DNA of 11,631 nucleotides from Treponema sp. UBA1793 (GCA_002314445.1 DCFX01000066.1:1-11631), one strand, 5' to 3'. Positions 1 to 6,944 are shown, numbered from the stretch's first letter. Notes: generated by a model not told the origin, from the letters alone. Made by a program: numbers and translations.

Positions 1-198
1 GTTTTCAAGACGAACAATGCTTCAATAAATGCTTCCGTTTCCGGTGACGCACGCAGCTATGCAATACACAGTCATACGAGCAACGGACAGAATAATCTTC
101 CGGCGGACTGGACTTTTCCGGGGCAGACAAAACATCTCTCGGCAGAAACAAGCAATGCGCATATTGCCGTGCAGTTTACAAGTACAGAGACAAAGTAA
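1..198 (+). CDS. 3' end of an unidentified protein gene (partial, runs off left edge)
   Basis: Frame +1 is open from the first base to a TAA at 196-198, giving 65 residues with no start in the window. The peptide is rich in Asn, Ser, Thr, Ala and Gln, has no Cys, and has no hydrophobic segment long enough to cross a membrane. It ends in a beta-strand-like stretch (AHIAVQFTSTETK). That composition suits the C-terminus of an exported or surface protein, but this is inference from composition only and I recognise no family. It is convergent with the regulator gene at 305-604. The competing open frames here (plus strand 29-367, minus strand 22-435) run into that regulator gene and read like shadows, which is part of why I prefer this frame. 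Confidence 0.5.
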   Translation, partial: VFKTNNASINASVSGDARSYAIHSHTSNGQNNLPADWTFPGQTKHLSAETSNAHIAVQFTSTETK

Positions 199-205
199 TG
201 TGTTC

Positions 206-238
206 CGGAGCGCTCCGTCATCCTGGTCATCAGGGACG
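206..238. terminator. Hairpins between convergent genes, weak terminator candidate
   Basis: A perfect 12-bp palindrome (CGGAGCGCTCCG, 206-217) is followed by an imperfect stem at 216-238: CGTC and CCTG pair with CAGG and GACG, with an AT bulge. These sit between a plus-strand stop at 198 and a minus-strand stop at 305, where a two-way terminator would be expected. Neither strand has a clear T-run after the stem, so the terminator role is uncertain. I see nothing else in 199-304. Confidence 0.3.
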
Positions 239-304
239 GCACGCTCCACCCCTGAATATTCCGGCCGCGGGGTACAGGTTCTATTCCTTTGTCGTATCAG
301 GATT

Positions 305-604
305 TCAGGTATTATCAAAAACTTCGTTAATGGAATGCTGAATAGTATACAGCAGATCCGTGCGTAACTTTTCTTTTGAAAAAAAAGTAAGAGCATCCCT
401 GTCAAAAAGGTCAAGTTCATCAATTCCAAATGCATCTGCTATACGTCCGAGCATTTTGAGTGAAGGAAAATTTTTCCCTCCTTCAATGAGGGCTATATAA
501 TTAGCAGACACTCCTGATAATTCCGCAAGTTTTTCCTGAGACATACCCTTCTGTTTACGACAACGCTTCATATTATTCGAGAGACACTGCTGAAGTTTGT
601 TCAT
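305..604 (-). CDS. XRE/Cro-type helix-turn-helix transcriptional regulator
   Basis: This 99-residue protein consists almost entirely of a lambda-repressor-like HTH domain at about residues 8-62. The hallmark is the SQEKLAELSGVSANYIALIE stretch followed by GGKNFPSLKMLGRIADAFGI. The remaining 35 residues are a short charged tail with no recognisable sensor domain. The start is well supported: GGGGAAAG lies just before the ATG on the minus strand. It diverges from the chemotaxis receptor gene, and the intervening region carries a perfect inverted repeat overlapping both inferred promoters. The simplest reading is an autorepressor that also controls the receptor gene. Domain assignment is firm; the target is inference. 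The fold also occurs in antitoxins and phage repressors, but no partner toxin or phage gene is nearby. Confidence 0.9.
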   Translation of the reverse strand: MNKLQQCLSNNMKRCRKQKGMSQEKLAELSGVSANYIALIEGGKNFPSLKMLGRIADAFGIDELDLFDRDALTFFSKEKLRTDLLYTIQHSINEVFDNT

Positions 605-653
605 TCTTTCCCCAGGCTATAACTGAAATAGTGACATAATAATTTTCCTATAA

Positions 654-681
654 ATGATACTGATTGACCATTGAATTACAA
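654..681 (-). promoter_or_regulatory. Candidate sigma70-type promoter of the XRE gene
   Basis: On the minus strand TTGTAA (rc of 676-681) is followed after 16 nt by TATCAT (rc of 654-659). The -10 matches consensus at 5 of 6 positions and the -35 at 4 of 6. The -35 lies inside the left arm of the 674-712 dyad, so a bound repressor would block it. This is pattern matching only. Confidence 0.4.
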
Positions 682-692
682 TGTGATATTTT
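664..692 (+). promoter_or_regulatory. Candidate sigma70-type promoter of the chemotaxis receptor gene
   Basis: TTGACC (664-669) is followed after exactly 17 nt by TATTTT (687-692). The predicted start near 699 leaves an untranslated leader of about 78 nt. The spacer and -10 lie within the 674-712 inverted repeat, an arrangement typical of repression. Confidence 0.5.
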
Positions 693-712
693 TAAAAAAT
701 CACATTGTAATT
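674..712. promoter_or_regulatory. Perfect 14-bp inverted repeat, probable operator
   Basis: The left arm AATTACAATGTGAT (674-687) and right arm ATCACATTGTAATT (699-712) are exact reverse complements. The 11-nt spacer is itself nearly palindromic (ATTTTTAAAAA). The dyad lies between divergent genes and overlaps both inferred promoters, so it is much more likely a protein-binding site than a terminator. The adjacent XRE protein is the obvious candidate ligand (inference). Confidence 0.7.
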
Positions 713-776
713 TATAAATTGTTTTACCGCTTTGTCTTTTAAATAACATTACAACAAGTAACTATAGGGAAGGGTT

Positions 777-2870
777 ATGGAAAAAACGAAAAACAGGAAA
801 CTGGTTGTTTTTTTTCTGCTTACGCTGGGGCTGGTTATGTGTGCGCTGAGCGCACTCCAGACACTTATCATAGCATACAGGACTAGAAAATCAGTCGAAA
901 AAAGTTATCTGGAGGACTGCAGGGAAATAACAAATGCCTATCAGACTGCAGTGTCGAATAAAATTACAGATTACCTGAATCAGATGTACAGATATATTTC
1001 TGCAGATGTTGTGCAAACAGGAGACGAAGGGCAGATTGTCAGCTGGCTCAAAAGCCACGCCTCAACGAGGAACCCTGACTTCGACTATATTCTTTACTGC
1101 GGCCCGGACGGCATTATCTACACGGATATAGGTACAACGGCGGACATAAAGGACCGCCCGTATTATAAGGCAATCATGGAAGAAGGAAAGGATGAATATA
1201 TTGACAATCCTGTTTTCTCCAGAACAACAGGGAAACCCGTTATTCATGTTACCCGCGCTGCTAAAGTTAACGGAAAGACAATCGGTTTTTTTGCTGGCAT
1301 TGTTTCGGTCGACACAATCCAAAAACTGGTAAGCAGCATAAAGCTCGGAACTGACGGAAGTGCCATGCTGTTGTCCGGTGACGGCACAATTATTGCCCAT
1401 CAGGATGCAGCGTTTGTTATGAAGACAAATCTGCTCACAGATATGAATGAACAGGAACAGGCTGAACTGTCAAAACTTGCTCATGAAATGACGTCCGGAA
1501 AAACAGGAACGGACAGGCTGAGAGGCCTGAGCGGAATACAGGAATATGTTGTATACGGGCCTGTTGCCCGCACATTATGGAGCTTCGCATTTGTTGTGGC
1601 GGACAAACAAGTACATGAAACAGCCGACGTACTGGCACGCATAACTGCAATAACGGCAGTCGTTATTCTCTCAGTTCTGCTCCTGCTCGCAGGCCTTATC
1701 ATCGTCAGGGCGCTGAAGCCGCTGCGTGTTGTAAAGGAAACTATTACAGGAATAGCATCCGGCAGCGCCGACCTTACAAAAAGGATAGAAATCACTTCAA
1801 CTAATGAAATCGGGGCTATGGTTGCAGGCTTCAATCTTTTTACTGAAAAGCTGCAGGCTATCATAACGGAATTAAAAAAGCTCAAAGATGAGCTTACTGA
1901 TTCAGGGAAGGCGCTGGAAGAGGGAGTGAGCGATACATCGGCGGCCATTACACAAATCAGTTCAGGTATAGACGAAATGGGAAATCACATTTCAGGACAG
2001 GCTGCCGGAGTCCTGGAAACTGCAGGTGCAGTTAATGAAATTGCATCAAACATTGAATCTTTGGAACATATGGTCGAACTCCAGGCATCGGGAGTTACGG
2101 AAGCGTCCGCTGCTGTTGAAGAGATGATAGGCAACATAACATCAGTCAATATTTCCGTAGAAAAAATGGCCGAATCATTTCTGGTACTAAGCAAAAATGC
2201 ACAGGAAGGCAATTCCCGGCAGGAAGATGTAAATAACCGCATTGCCAGGATAGAAAGCGAGTCTGAAATGCTGCAGGAAGCAAATTCCGTTATTGCCGGT
2301 ATTGCGGAACAGACAAATCTGCTTGCAATGAACGCAGCAATTGAGGCAGCACATGCAGGTGAAGCCGGAAAAGGATTCAGTGTTGTAGCAGGAGAAATCA
2401 GGACATTATCTGAAACAGCAACTGTACAGTCAAAAAAAATAGGCGAACAGCTTAAAGAAATTAAAAATTCTATCGGAGGTGTCGTTTCTGCTTCTGCCGC
2501 TTCAGGTACAGCTTTTGGTTCCGTTATGACGGAAATAAAAAGTACCGGGCAACTTGTAGGACAAATAAAAGATGCAATGCAGCAGCAGAATGAAGGTTCC
2601 AAACAGATTATGCTTGCCCTGCACAGCATGAACGACAGTACTGCAGAAGTAAAAAGCGCGTCAGGAGAAATGGCCGCAGGTAATAAAGCCATTCTGGAAG
2701 AAGTAAAAAATCTGCAGAATTCGGCTGCCGATATGACCGGCAATATGCATGAAATGAAAATCAGCGCCGACAAAATAAGCAGCACCGGGCTTGAATTAAC
2801 ACAAATCGCAAAAAAAGTCGACGAATCTATTCAGAACATCGGTGTTCAGATAGATCTCTTCAGAGTCTGA
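777..2870 (+). CDS. Methyl-accepting chemotaxis protein with dCache-type sensor
   Basis: Transmembrane chemoreceptor of 697 residues that would relay ligand binding to the CheA/CheW array. Order: TM1 about 9-33; extracytoplasmic sensor about 35-283; TM2 about 288-311; HAMP about 309-363; coiled-coil signalling domain about 366-697. The hairpin tip is at 506-546 (IAEQTNLLAMNAAIEAAHAG and following). The sensor looks like a double Cache fold: it carries DRPYY (126-130) and VSVD (176-179) in the places where amino-acid-binding dCache domains have RxWY and Asp. Tyr replaces the usual Trp, so the ligand is uncertain. No CheR-docking pentapeptide is present at the C-terminus (ends DLFRV). The start is supported by GGGAAGG before the ATG. 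The tip sequence is of treponemal type. Family is certain; ligand is unknown. Confidence 0.95.
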   Translation: MEKTKNRKLVVFFLLTLGLVMCALSALQTLIIAYRTRKSVEKSYLEDCREITNAYQTAVSNKITDYLNQMYRYISADVVQTGDEGQIVSWLKSHASTRNPDFDYILYCGPDGIIYTDIGTTADIKDRPYYKAIMEEGKDEYIDNPVFSRTTGKPVIHVTRAAKVNGKTIGFFAGIVSVDTIQKLVSSIKLGTDGSAMLLSGDGTIIAHQDAAFVMKTNLLTDMNEQEQAELSKLAHEMTSGKTGTDRLRGLSGIQEYVVYGPVARTLWSFAFVVADKQVHETADVLARITAITAVVILSVLLLLAGLIIVRALKPLRVVKETITGIASGSADLTKRIEITSTNEIGAMVAGFNLFTEKLQAIITELKKLKDELTDSGKALEEGVSDTSAAITQISSGIDEMGNHISGQAAGVLETAGAVNEIASNIESLEHMVELQASGVTEASAAVEEMIGNITSVNISVEKMAESFLVLSKNAQEGNSRQEDVNNRIARIESESEMLQEANSVIAGIAEQTNLLAMNAAIEAAHAGEAGKGFSVVAGEIRTLSETATVQSKKIGEQLKEIKNSIGGVVSASAASGTAFGSVMTEIKSTGQLVGQIKDAMQQQNEGSKQIMLALHSMNDSTAEVKSASGEMAAGNKAILEEVKNLQNSAADMTGNMHEMKISADKISSTGLELTQIAKKVDESIQNIGVQIDLFRV

Positions 2871-2871
2871 C

Positions 2872-2897
2872 GGTACTAATTAATCAGGTACCTTATT
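2872..2897 (+). promoter_or_regulatory. GGTACC-containing element after the receptor gene
   Basis: GGTAC (2872-2876) can pair with GTACC (2888-2892) as a small hairpin just after the receptor stop. GGTACCTTATT (2887-2897) is also complementary at 10 of 11 positions to AATAAGGCACC (2944-2954) in the marR leader. GGTACC recurs at 2934-2939. These repeated boxes could be extra binding sites for the downstream regulator, or alternative RNA pairings in transcripts reading through from the receptor gene. A terminator role is weak because no T-run follows. Confidence 0.35.
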
Positions 2898-2900
2898 AAC

Positions 2901-2929
2901 TTGACAAATAAACAACACTCCTGTATATT
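2901..2929 (+). promoter_or_regulatory. Promoter of the marR-CDF-dtxR-like operon
   Basis: A perfect consensus -35, TTGACA (2901-2906), is followed after 17 nt by TATATT (2924-2929; 5 of 6 to consensus). The predicted transcription start is near 2936. This is the best promoter match in the window. Its -10 lies inside the left arm of the 2918-2970 dyad, so regulation by a bound repressor is likely. Confidence 0.7.
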
Positions 2930-2970
2930 ATTAGGTACCAGACAATAAGGCACCTAATAATATACAGGAG
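2918..2970. promoter_or_regulatory. Perfect 19-bp inverted repeat spanning the -10 and the Shine-Dalgarno of marR
   Basis: The left arm CTCCTGTATATTATTAGGT (2918-2936) and right arm at 2952-2970 are exact reverse complements. Allowing one mismatch the arms extend inward to 22 bp (2918-2939 with 2949-2970) around a 9-nt loop. The left arm contains the -10 and the right arm contains nearly all of the AGGAGG ribosome binding site (2966-2971). As DNA it is an excellent operator for a dimeric MarR protein. As RNA it would hide the ribosome site, but only in transcripts starting upstream of about 2918, because the local promoter starts near 2936. No T-run follows, so it is not an intrinsic terminator. 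Confidence 0.8.
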
Positions 2971-2977
2971 GTATTAT

Positions 2978-3514
2978 ATGAATGCACAGGAATCACTTGA
3001 TATGCTGTTTTACACAGCGACCCGTCTGCTTGCACGGAAAAGTATGCAGCAGCGGTATGAATCGGTATATTACGGCCGTCATTTCTCGGGCAGTCCGGGA
3101 CAGCGCCGGATACTTGCCCTGCTCCGGCTCAAGAGCCCGGTTTCACAGAAAGAACTTCTGGAAGTATGCGGAATAAGACCCGCATCATTAAGCGAACTGC
3201 TTAATAAAATGGAAAATGCAGGATATATCACCCGTACGAAAGATGAAACTGACAAACGTTCGGTCCTGGTTTCGCTCACAGAGGCAGGACGAAAGGCTGC
3301 TGACGAATGGGATAACGAATCTTCAAATGACAGTTCCGGCTCATTTGACTGCCTGACTCAGGAGGAAAGAGAACAGCTTTCTGTAATCCTGAAAAAGCTG
3401 ATTTCAGACTGGAACCCTGACGGAGGCGACAGGTACGACAGGATGAACAGGCACCACGGTCACGGACGTTTTCACGGATTTCGCTTTGATGATGAGGAAG
3501 ATTCATCGTTATGA
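2978..3514 (+). CDS. MarR-family regulator with a His-rich C-terminal tail
   Basis: Winged-helix MarR regulator of 178 residues. The DNA-binding core is at about residues 41-102: GQRRILALL, a recognition region around IRPASLSELLNKME, and a DKRS wing at 92-95. Flanking helices at 1-35 and 124-146 would form the dimer interface. After residue 150 comes an unusual polar tail with five His in nine residues (158-166, RHHGHGRFH pattern), then an acidic run (DDEED, 171-175); this is a plausible metal-binding extension. AGGAGG six bases before the ATG fixes the start. It overlaps the CDF gene by the 4-bp ATGA junction, implying translational coupling. It is probably an autorepressor acting on the 2918-2970 dyad and controlling metal efflux (inference). 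Family is firm; effector is unknown. Confidence 0.88.
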   Translation: MNAQESLDMLFYTATRLLARKSMQQRYESVYYGRHFSGSPGQRRILALLRLKSPVSQKELLEVCGIRPASLSELLNKMENAGYITRTKDETDKRSVLVSLTEAGRKAADEWDNESSNDSSGSFDCLTQEEREQLSVILKKLISDWNPDGGDRYDRMNRHHGHGRFHGFRFDDEEDSSL

Positions 3515-4158
3515 TACGTACAGATGAGCAGTACAAACGGCTGCAGAAAGGACTGAAGACCGGTGTTGCAGGGATTGTGCTGAACAGTCTCCTTGCTTTG
3601 GGAAAACTCACAGCAGGCTGTCTGTACGGGAGTGTTGCGATCCTCACCGACGGTGTCAACAATCTTACCGACGCGGGAACGTCTGCCGTGGCTGTTGCAG
3701 GTTTTGCAGTCTCACTCAAAAAACCTGATGAAGCGCATCCTGCGGGATACTCAAGGATGGAGTATATCTGCGGCCTGCTTGTTTCATGTATCCTGTGTGT
3801 GTCAGCAGTATCTCTCATGAAATCTGCTGTCGTACACTGCATTGCCGGTTTCCGCTCCGGGTACGCAGCGGTTGTCCCCTCTCCTCTGCTTGCAGCAATC
3901 CTAGCAAGCAGCCTTGTCAAGTTGTTCCTTGCAGGTTTCTCATCCGCAGCGAACGCATATGTGCAGTCGGATCTGCTCAAAGGCATTGCCACAGACAGTC
4001 TCATAGACTGCGGAATGACAGCAGCGACAGTTATTGCAGTATTTCTTTCACCAGTCGTGATGATCCCGCTTGATCCGCTGGTATGCATTCCCGGAGCCGT
4101 GTACATCGGATATACCGGTGCAAAGATGGCACTTGAAAATATCAGAAAACTATTGTAG
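3511..4158 (+). CDS. Cation diffusion facilitator lacking the cytoplasmic domain (possible Mn efflux)
   Basis: Inner-membrane metal/proton antiporter of the CDF family, 215 residues with about six membrane segments (near 16-37, 41-68, 84-106, 120-143, 165-182, 186-205). Metal-site residues are in the expected places: TDGVNNLTD in TM2 gives N50xxxD54, and TM5 gives D162xxxD166. The family's HPxGxxRxEY loop motif is present as HPAGYSRMEY (76-85). An N/D plus D/D site is the pattern associated with manganese CDFs such as MntE; zinc members usually have D/D plus H/D. The protein ends about 10 residues after TM6, so the C-terminal metal-sensing dimerisation domain found in most CDFs (typically about 300 residues in total) is missing. 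The stop is followed directly by the next gene of the operon, with no leftover homologous sequence. Family is firm; the metal is tentative. Confidence 0.85.
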   Translation: MIRTDEQYKRLQKGLKTGVAGIVLNSLLALGKLTAGCLYGSVAILTDGVNNLTDAGTSAVAVAGFAVSLKKPDEAHPAGYSRMEYICGLLVSCILCVSAVSLMKSAVVHCIAGFRSGYAAVVPSPLLAAILASSLVKLFLAGFSSAANAYVQSDLLKGIATDSLIDCGMTAATVIAVFLSPVVMIPLDPLVCIPGAVYIGYTGAKMALENIRKLL

Positions 4159-4167
4159 GAGCAGAAA

Positions 4168-4530
4168 ATGTATATAACACCTGCAAAAAAGAAATATCTG
4201 ACAGCAATAGAACGGCTTCAGAATACAGCAGAAGGATTAAAGGCAGTTACCCTTGCACAATATCTTGGCGTAAGTAAACCGAGTGTTTCGATTATGCTCC
4301 GGCAGCTTGAAAAGGACGGTCTTGTCTGCATATCTATAACCGAAGGAAACCGAGTCCCGCACCTTTCGGCAGCGGGGGAAAATGCCGTCCATCAGATTGA
4401 AAAACACTGCCGCGTGCTTGAAAAGATGCTCCGCTTTTTCGGCGTGCCGGCAGCATCTGCCAAAAAGGATGCCCTTTCGCTTGAGCCGTACCTGAGCGAT
4501 GAAGCGTATGCTTCGCTGACAATACAGTAA
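4168..4530 (+). CDS. Short DtxR/MntR-like regulator with altered metal-ligand positions
   Basis: A 120-residue protein. The N-terminal winged helix (about 5-65) carries the DtxR-type recognition helix VSKPSVSIMLRQLEKDGL. The dimerisation half (70-120) has LEKMLRFFGV and ALSLEPYLSDEA, which align with the corresponding parts of MntR. Aligning by eye to Bacillus MntR, the ligands change as follows: D8 to K9, E11 to T12, H77 to C81, E99 to L103 and H103 to P107. Only E102 (E106) is kept. C54 and the H80-C81 pair are the remaining candidate sensor residues. TAGGAG lies before the ATG, and the gene starts 9 nt after the CDF stop, so it belongs to the same operon. There is no SH3-like third domain. 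It could be a metal-independent partner of the MarR protein or respond to redox or another metal (inference). Confidence 0.8.
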   Translation: MYITPAKKKYLTAIERLQNTAEGLKAVTLAQYLGVSKPSVSIMLRQLEKDGLVCISITEGNRVPHLSAAGENAVHQIEKHCRVLEKMLRFFGVPAASAKKDALSLEPYLSDEAYASLTIQ

Positions 4531-4582
4531 GGCGGCAAAATGCCATAATTAAAAGTTATCGGTTCCAATAGAAATAAAGATT

Positions 4583-4611
4583 TTGCTTATATCATAATAA
4601 TCATTTATTGT
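4583..4611 (+). promoter_or_regulatory. Candidate metE promoter very close to the start codon
   Basis: TTGCTT (4583-4588) and TATTGT (4606-4611) are spaced by 17 nt, and the ATG follows 6 nt later. The hexamers are only moderate matches (3 of 6 and 4 of 6), but no Shine-Dalgarno precedes this ATG, so a leaderless transcript is plausible. The 87-nt gap after the dtxR-like gene also holds a small GGCA/TGCC hairpin near 4534-4544. It is too short for the SAM riboswitch classes I know in front of met genes. Confidence 0.35.
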
Positions 4612-4617
4612 ACCTGC

Positions 4618-6915
4618 ATGAAAACAGCAGTAATCGGCTTTCCGCGCATAGGAAAAGCACGCGAACTTAAATTTGCAGTTGAAAAATATTTTGCAGGGAT
4701 GCAGGATACAGTAGAACTTGAAAAGACAGCAGCGGAAATACGCGCATACGGCTGGAACAGACAGCGCGATGCCGGTATCGGTTTTATTCCTTCAAATGAT
4801 TTTTCTCTTTATGACAACATGCTCGATACGGCGATGATGCTCGGCGCTGTTCCTGAGCGCTATGCATCGCTCGGTCTGTCAGAAACCGGCACCTATTTTG
4901 CAATGGCACGCGGTTTTCAGGGCAGCCAGGGCGACGTAAAAGCGCTTGCCATGAAAAAATGGTTCAACACAAATTATCATTACCTCGTACCGGAACTTGA
5001 TGCCGGTATGAATTTCCGGTGCGACTCAGAACACAGCAAAGCGCTCCATGAATACAGGGAGGCGAAAACACTCGGAATTGAAACAGTGCCTGTACTTATC
5101 GGCCCGTATACATTTCTTCAGCTTGCCCGGTATACCGGAAAGTCAAGCCGGAATGATTTTGCAGCTGCAGCAGCCGATGCGTACTGTTCGCTTATCGCGA
5201 CGCTTGCCCCGGCCGGTGCCGCATGGATTCAGCTTGCAGAACCTGCCCTCGTACTCGATATGATTCCTGATGACTGCGCATTTTTTGATTCAATCTACAA
5301 AACACTGCTTGCAGAAGTACACAGAGAATCAGGAGTCCGTGTGCTGCTTCAGACCTATTTCGGAGATGTCCGCGACTGCTGGAATGCTATCTGCGGACTC
5401 GGCTTTGACGGTATAGGAATTGACTTTATAGAAGGAAAATCAAATGCAGCACTTTTGCGGCAGGCCTTTCCGCAGGAAACGTATCTTTTTGCAGGCATTG
5501 TCAATGGAAAGAATATCTGGCGTACCGATTATACAAAGACGCTGGAACTGGTAAAAGGACTTACCAGGATTGTTCCAGAAGACCGCCTCGTACTGAACAC
5601 TTCGTGTCCGCTGCTGCACGTTCCCTACACGACTGCATCGGAAAGAGAAAAAGGACGTGACGCACTCTGCCACTTTTCATTTGCCGAAGAAAAACTCGGT
5701 GAACTGCGGGATATAAAAGCAGTCCTTGAAGACACTGATACAGGAAGGACGGCACTTGCCGAAAACAGGAAATTATTCAGCGTCCCGCGTACGGCTCCTG
5801 ACGCTGCTGTATGCAACTCTGTAAACAGTCTTGCACCAGCCGATTTTGAAAGGAAACCTGCATTTGCGGAACGAGAGCTGATTCAGAAAAAGGAATTCGG
5901 CCTGCCCCTTCTGCCGACGACGACAATCGGCTCGTTTCCTCAGACAAAAGAAGTACGGGCAAACCGCGCATCATTTAAAAAAGGCAGCATCGGAAGAGAG
6001 CACTATATACAGTTCAACAGAGAAAAGATTGCAGAGTGCATTGCACTTCAGGAAAAACTCGGACTCGACGTACTTGTGCACGGGGAATTTGAACGCAACG
6101 ATATGGTCGAATATTTCGGCGACCATCTTGACGGGTATGTGTTTACCGAAAACGGATGGGTGCAGTCGTATGGTACGCGCTGTGTAAAACCGCCTGTCAT
6201 CTGGGGCGATATCTCGCGGCGTGAACCTATTACGATTCCGTGGTCTGTCTATGCACAAAGCTGCACGAAAAAGCCCGTTAAAGGAATGCTCACCGGGCCG
6301 GTAACGATTCTCAACTGGTCCTTTCCCCGGGACGATATCAGCCTGAAGGAACAAGCTTTCCAGATTGCGTTTGCAATCCGTGCAGAAGTACTCGATCTTG
6401 AAAAGAACGGTATCCGCATCATCCAGATTGATGAAGCCGCTCTCCGCGAAAAACTGCCGCTCCGCAAAGCTGACCGGCACACGGATTATCTTGACTGGGC
6501 AGTGCCCGCGTTCCGCCTGGTGCACTCGGGAGTTAAACCTGAAACGCAGATACATACGCACATGTGTTACAGCGAGTTCAACGACATCATCGCCGACATC
6601 GATGCAATGGATGCAGATGTCATTACGTTTGAAGCATCCCGTTCTGATTTAACGATACTTGATGCGCTCAACAAGGCCTGTTTCCGCACGGAAGTCGGGC
6701 CGGGAGTGTATGACATCCATTCACCGCGCATTCCGTCAGTCGAAGAAATTGCAGACGCACTCAGAAAGATGCTGCAGAAAATCCCTGCGGAGAAATTATG
6801 GGTAAATCCGGACTGCGGCCTTAAAACGAGGGGCGAAAAGGAAACGGCTGCAAGCCTTGCGAATCTCGTCGCCGCGGCACAGCAGATCCGCAGGGAACTG
6901 CTGCAGCACGAATAA
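4618..6915 (+). CDS. metE: Cobalamin-independent methionine synthase
   Basis: 5-methyltetrahydropteroyltriglutamate-homocysteine methyltransferase, a cytosolic zinc enzyme that moves a methyl group from polyglutamylated 5-methyl-THF to homocysteine, giving methionine. The 765 residues match the family's usual length. The N-terminal barrel begins with the typical GFPRIGKARELKFA, and the catalytic C-terminal barrel begins near 430 (LPTTTIGSFPQT). All zinc ligands are present: H648 and C650 (THMCYSEF), E672 (FEASRSD) and C733 (NPDCGLKTRG), each shifted by +7 from E. coli H641/C643/E665/C726. The N-terminus fits the family exactly, although no Shine-Dalgarno precedes the ATG. metF follows 54 nt downstream and supplies the methyl donor, so the two are probably co-transcribed. 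Confidence 0.97.
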   Translation: MKTAVIGFPRIGKARELKFAVEKYFAGMQDTVELEKTAAEIRAYGWNRQRDAGIGFIPSNDFSLYDNMLDTAMMLGAVPERYASLGLSETGTYFAMARGFQGSQGDVKALAMKKWFNTNYHYLVPELDAGMNFRCDSEHSKALHEYREAKTLGIETVPVLIGPYTFLQLARYTGKSSRNDFAAAAADAYCSLIATLAPAGAAWIQLAEPALVLDMIPDDCAFFDSIYKTLLAEVHRESGVRVLLQTYFGDVRDCWNAICGLGFDGIGIDFIEGKSNAALLRQAFPQETYLFAGIVNGKNIWRTDYTKTLELVKGLTRIVPEDRLVLNTSCPLLHVPYTTASEREKGRDALCHFSFAEEKLGELRDIKAVLEDTDTGRTALAENRKLFSVPRTAPDAAVCNSVNSLAPADFERKPAFAERELIQKKEFGLPLLPTTTIGSFPQTKEVRANRASFKKGSIGREHYIQFNREKIAECIALQEKLGLDVLVHGEFERNDMVEYFGDHLDGYVFTENGWVQSYGTRCVKPPVIWGDISRREPITIPWSVYAQSCTKKPVKGMLTGPVTILNWSFPRDDISLKEQAFQIAFAIRAEVLDLEKNGIRIIQIDEAALREKLPLRKADRHTDYLDWAVPAFRLVHSGVKPETQIHTHMCYSEFNDIIADIDAMDADVITFEASRSDLTILDALNKACFRTEVGPGVYDIHSPRIPSVEEIADALRKMLQKIPAEKLWVNPDCGLKTRGEKETAASLANLVAAAQQIRRELLQHE

Positions 6916-6931
6916 CCGCGCAGTAAAAAAC

Positions 6932-6944
6932 GGATTAGTAATCC
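6932..6944. repeat. Short perfect palindrome between metE and metF
   Basis: GGATTA (6932-6937) and TAATCC (6939-6944) flank a single central G. As RNA the tight loop makes a stable hairpin unlikely, and no T-run follows. A protein-binding site or a weak processing signal is possible. It lies 25 nt before the metF start. Confidence 0.4.

Noticed and set aside
29..367. Plus-strand open frame of 112 codons at the left edge
   Set aside because: It runs into the 3' end of the well-supported XRE gene on the other strand and competes with the more protein-like frame 1-198.
305..604. XRE gene as antitoxin of a toxin-antitoxin pair
   Set aside because: No small partner gene overlaps or abuts it; the neighbours are a chemoreceptor and an unrelated partial gene.
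1985..2785. Long open frame antisense to the chemoreceptor gene (266 codons)
   Set aside because: It mirrors the Ala/Ser-rich coiled-coil codons of the receptor, resembles no protein family, and the sense protein is unmistakable.
2918..2970. Intrinsic terminator at the long marR hairpin
   Set aside because: No T-run follows the right arm; the ribosome binding site and start codon come directly after it.
3276..4106. 276-codon open frame antisense to the marR-CDF genes
   Set aside because: It covers two clearly recognisable genes on the other strand, and its product has no domain-like pattern.
4531..4617. SAM riboswitch or other met leader before metE
   Set aside because: Only 87 nt are available and none of the conserved helices or cores is seen; just a 4-bp hairpin.
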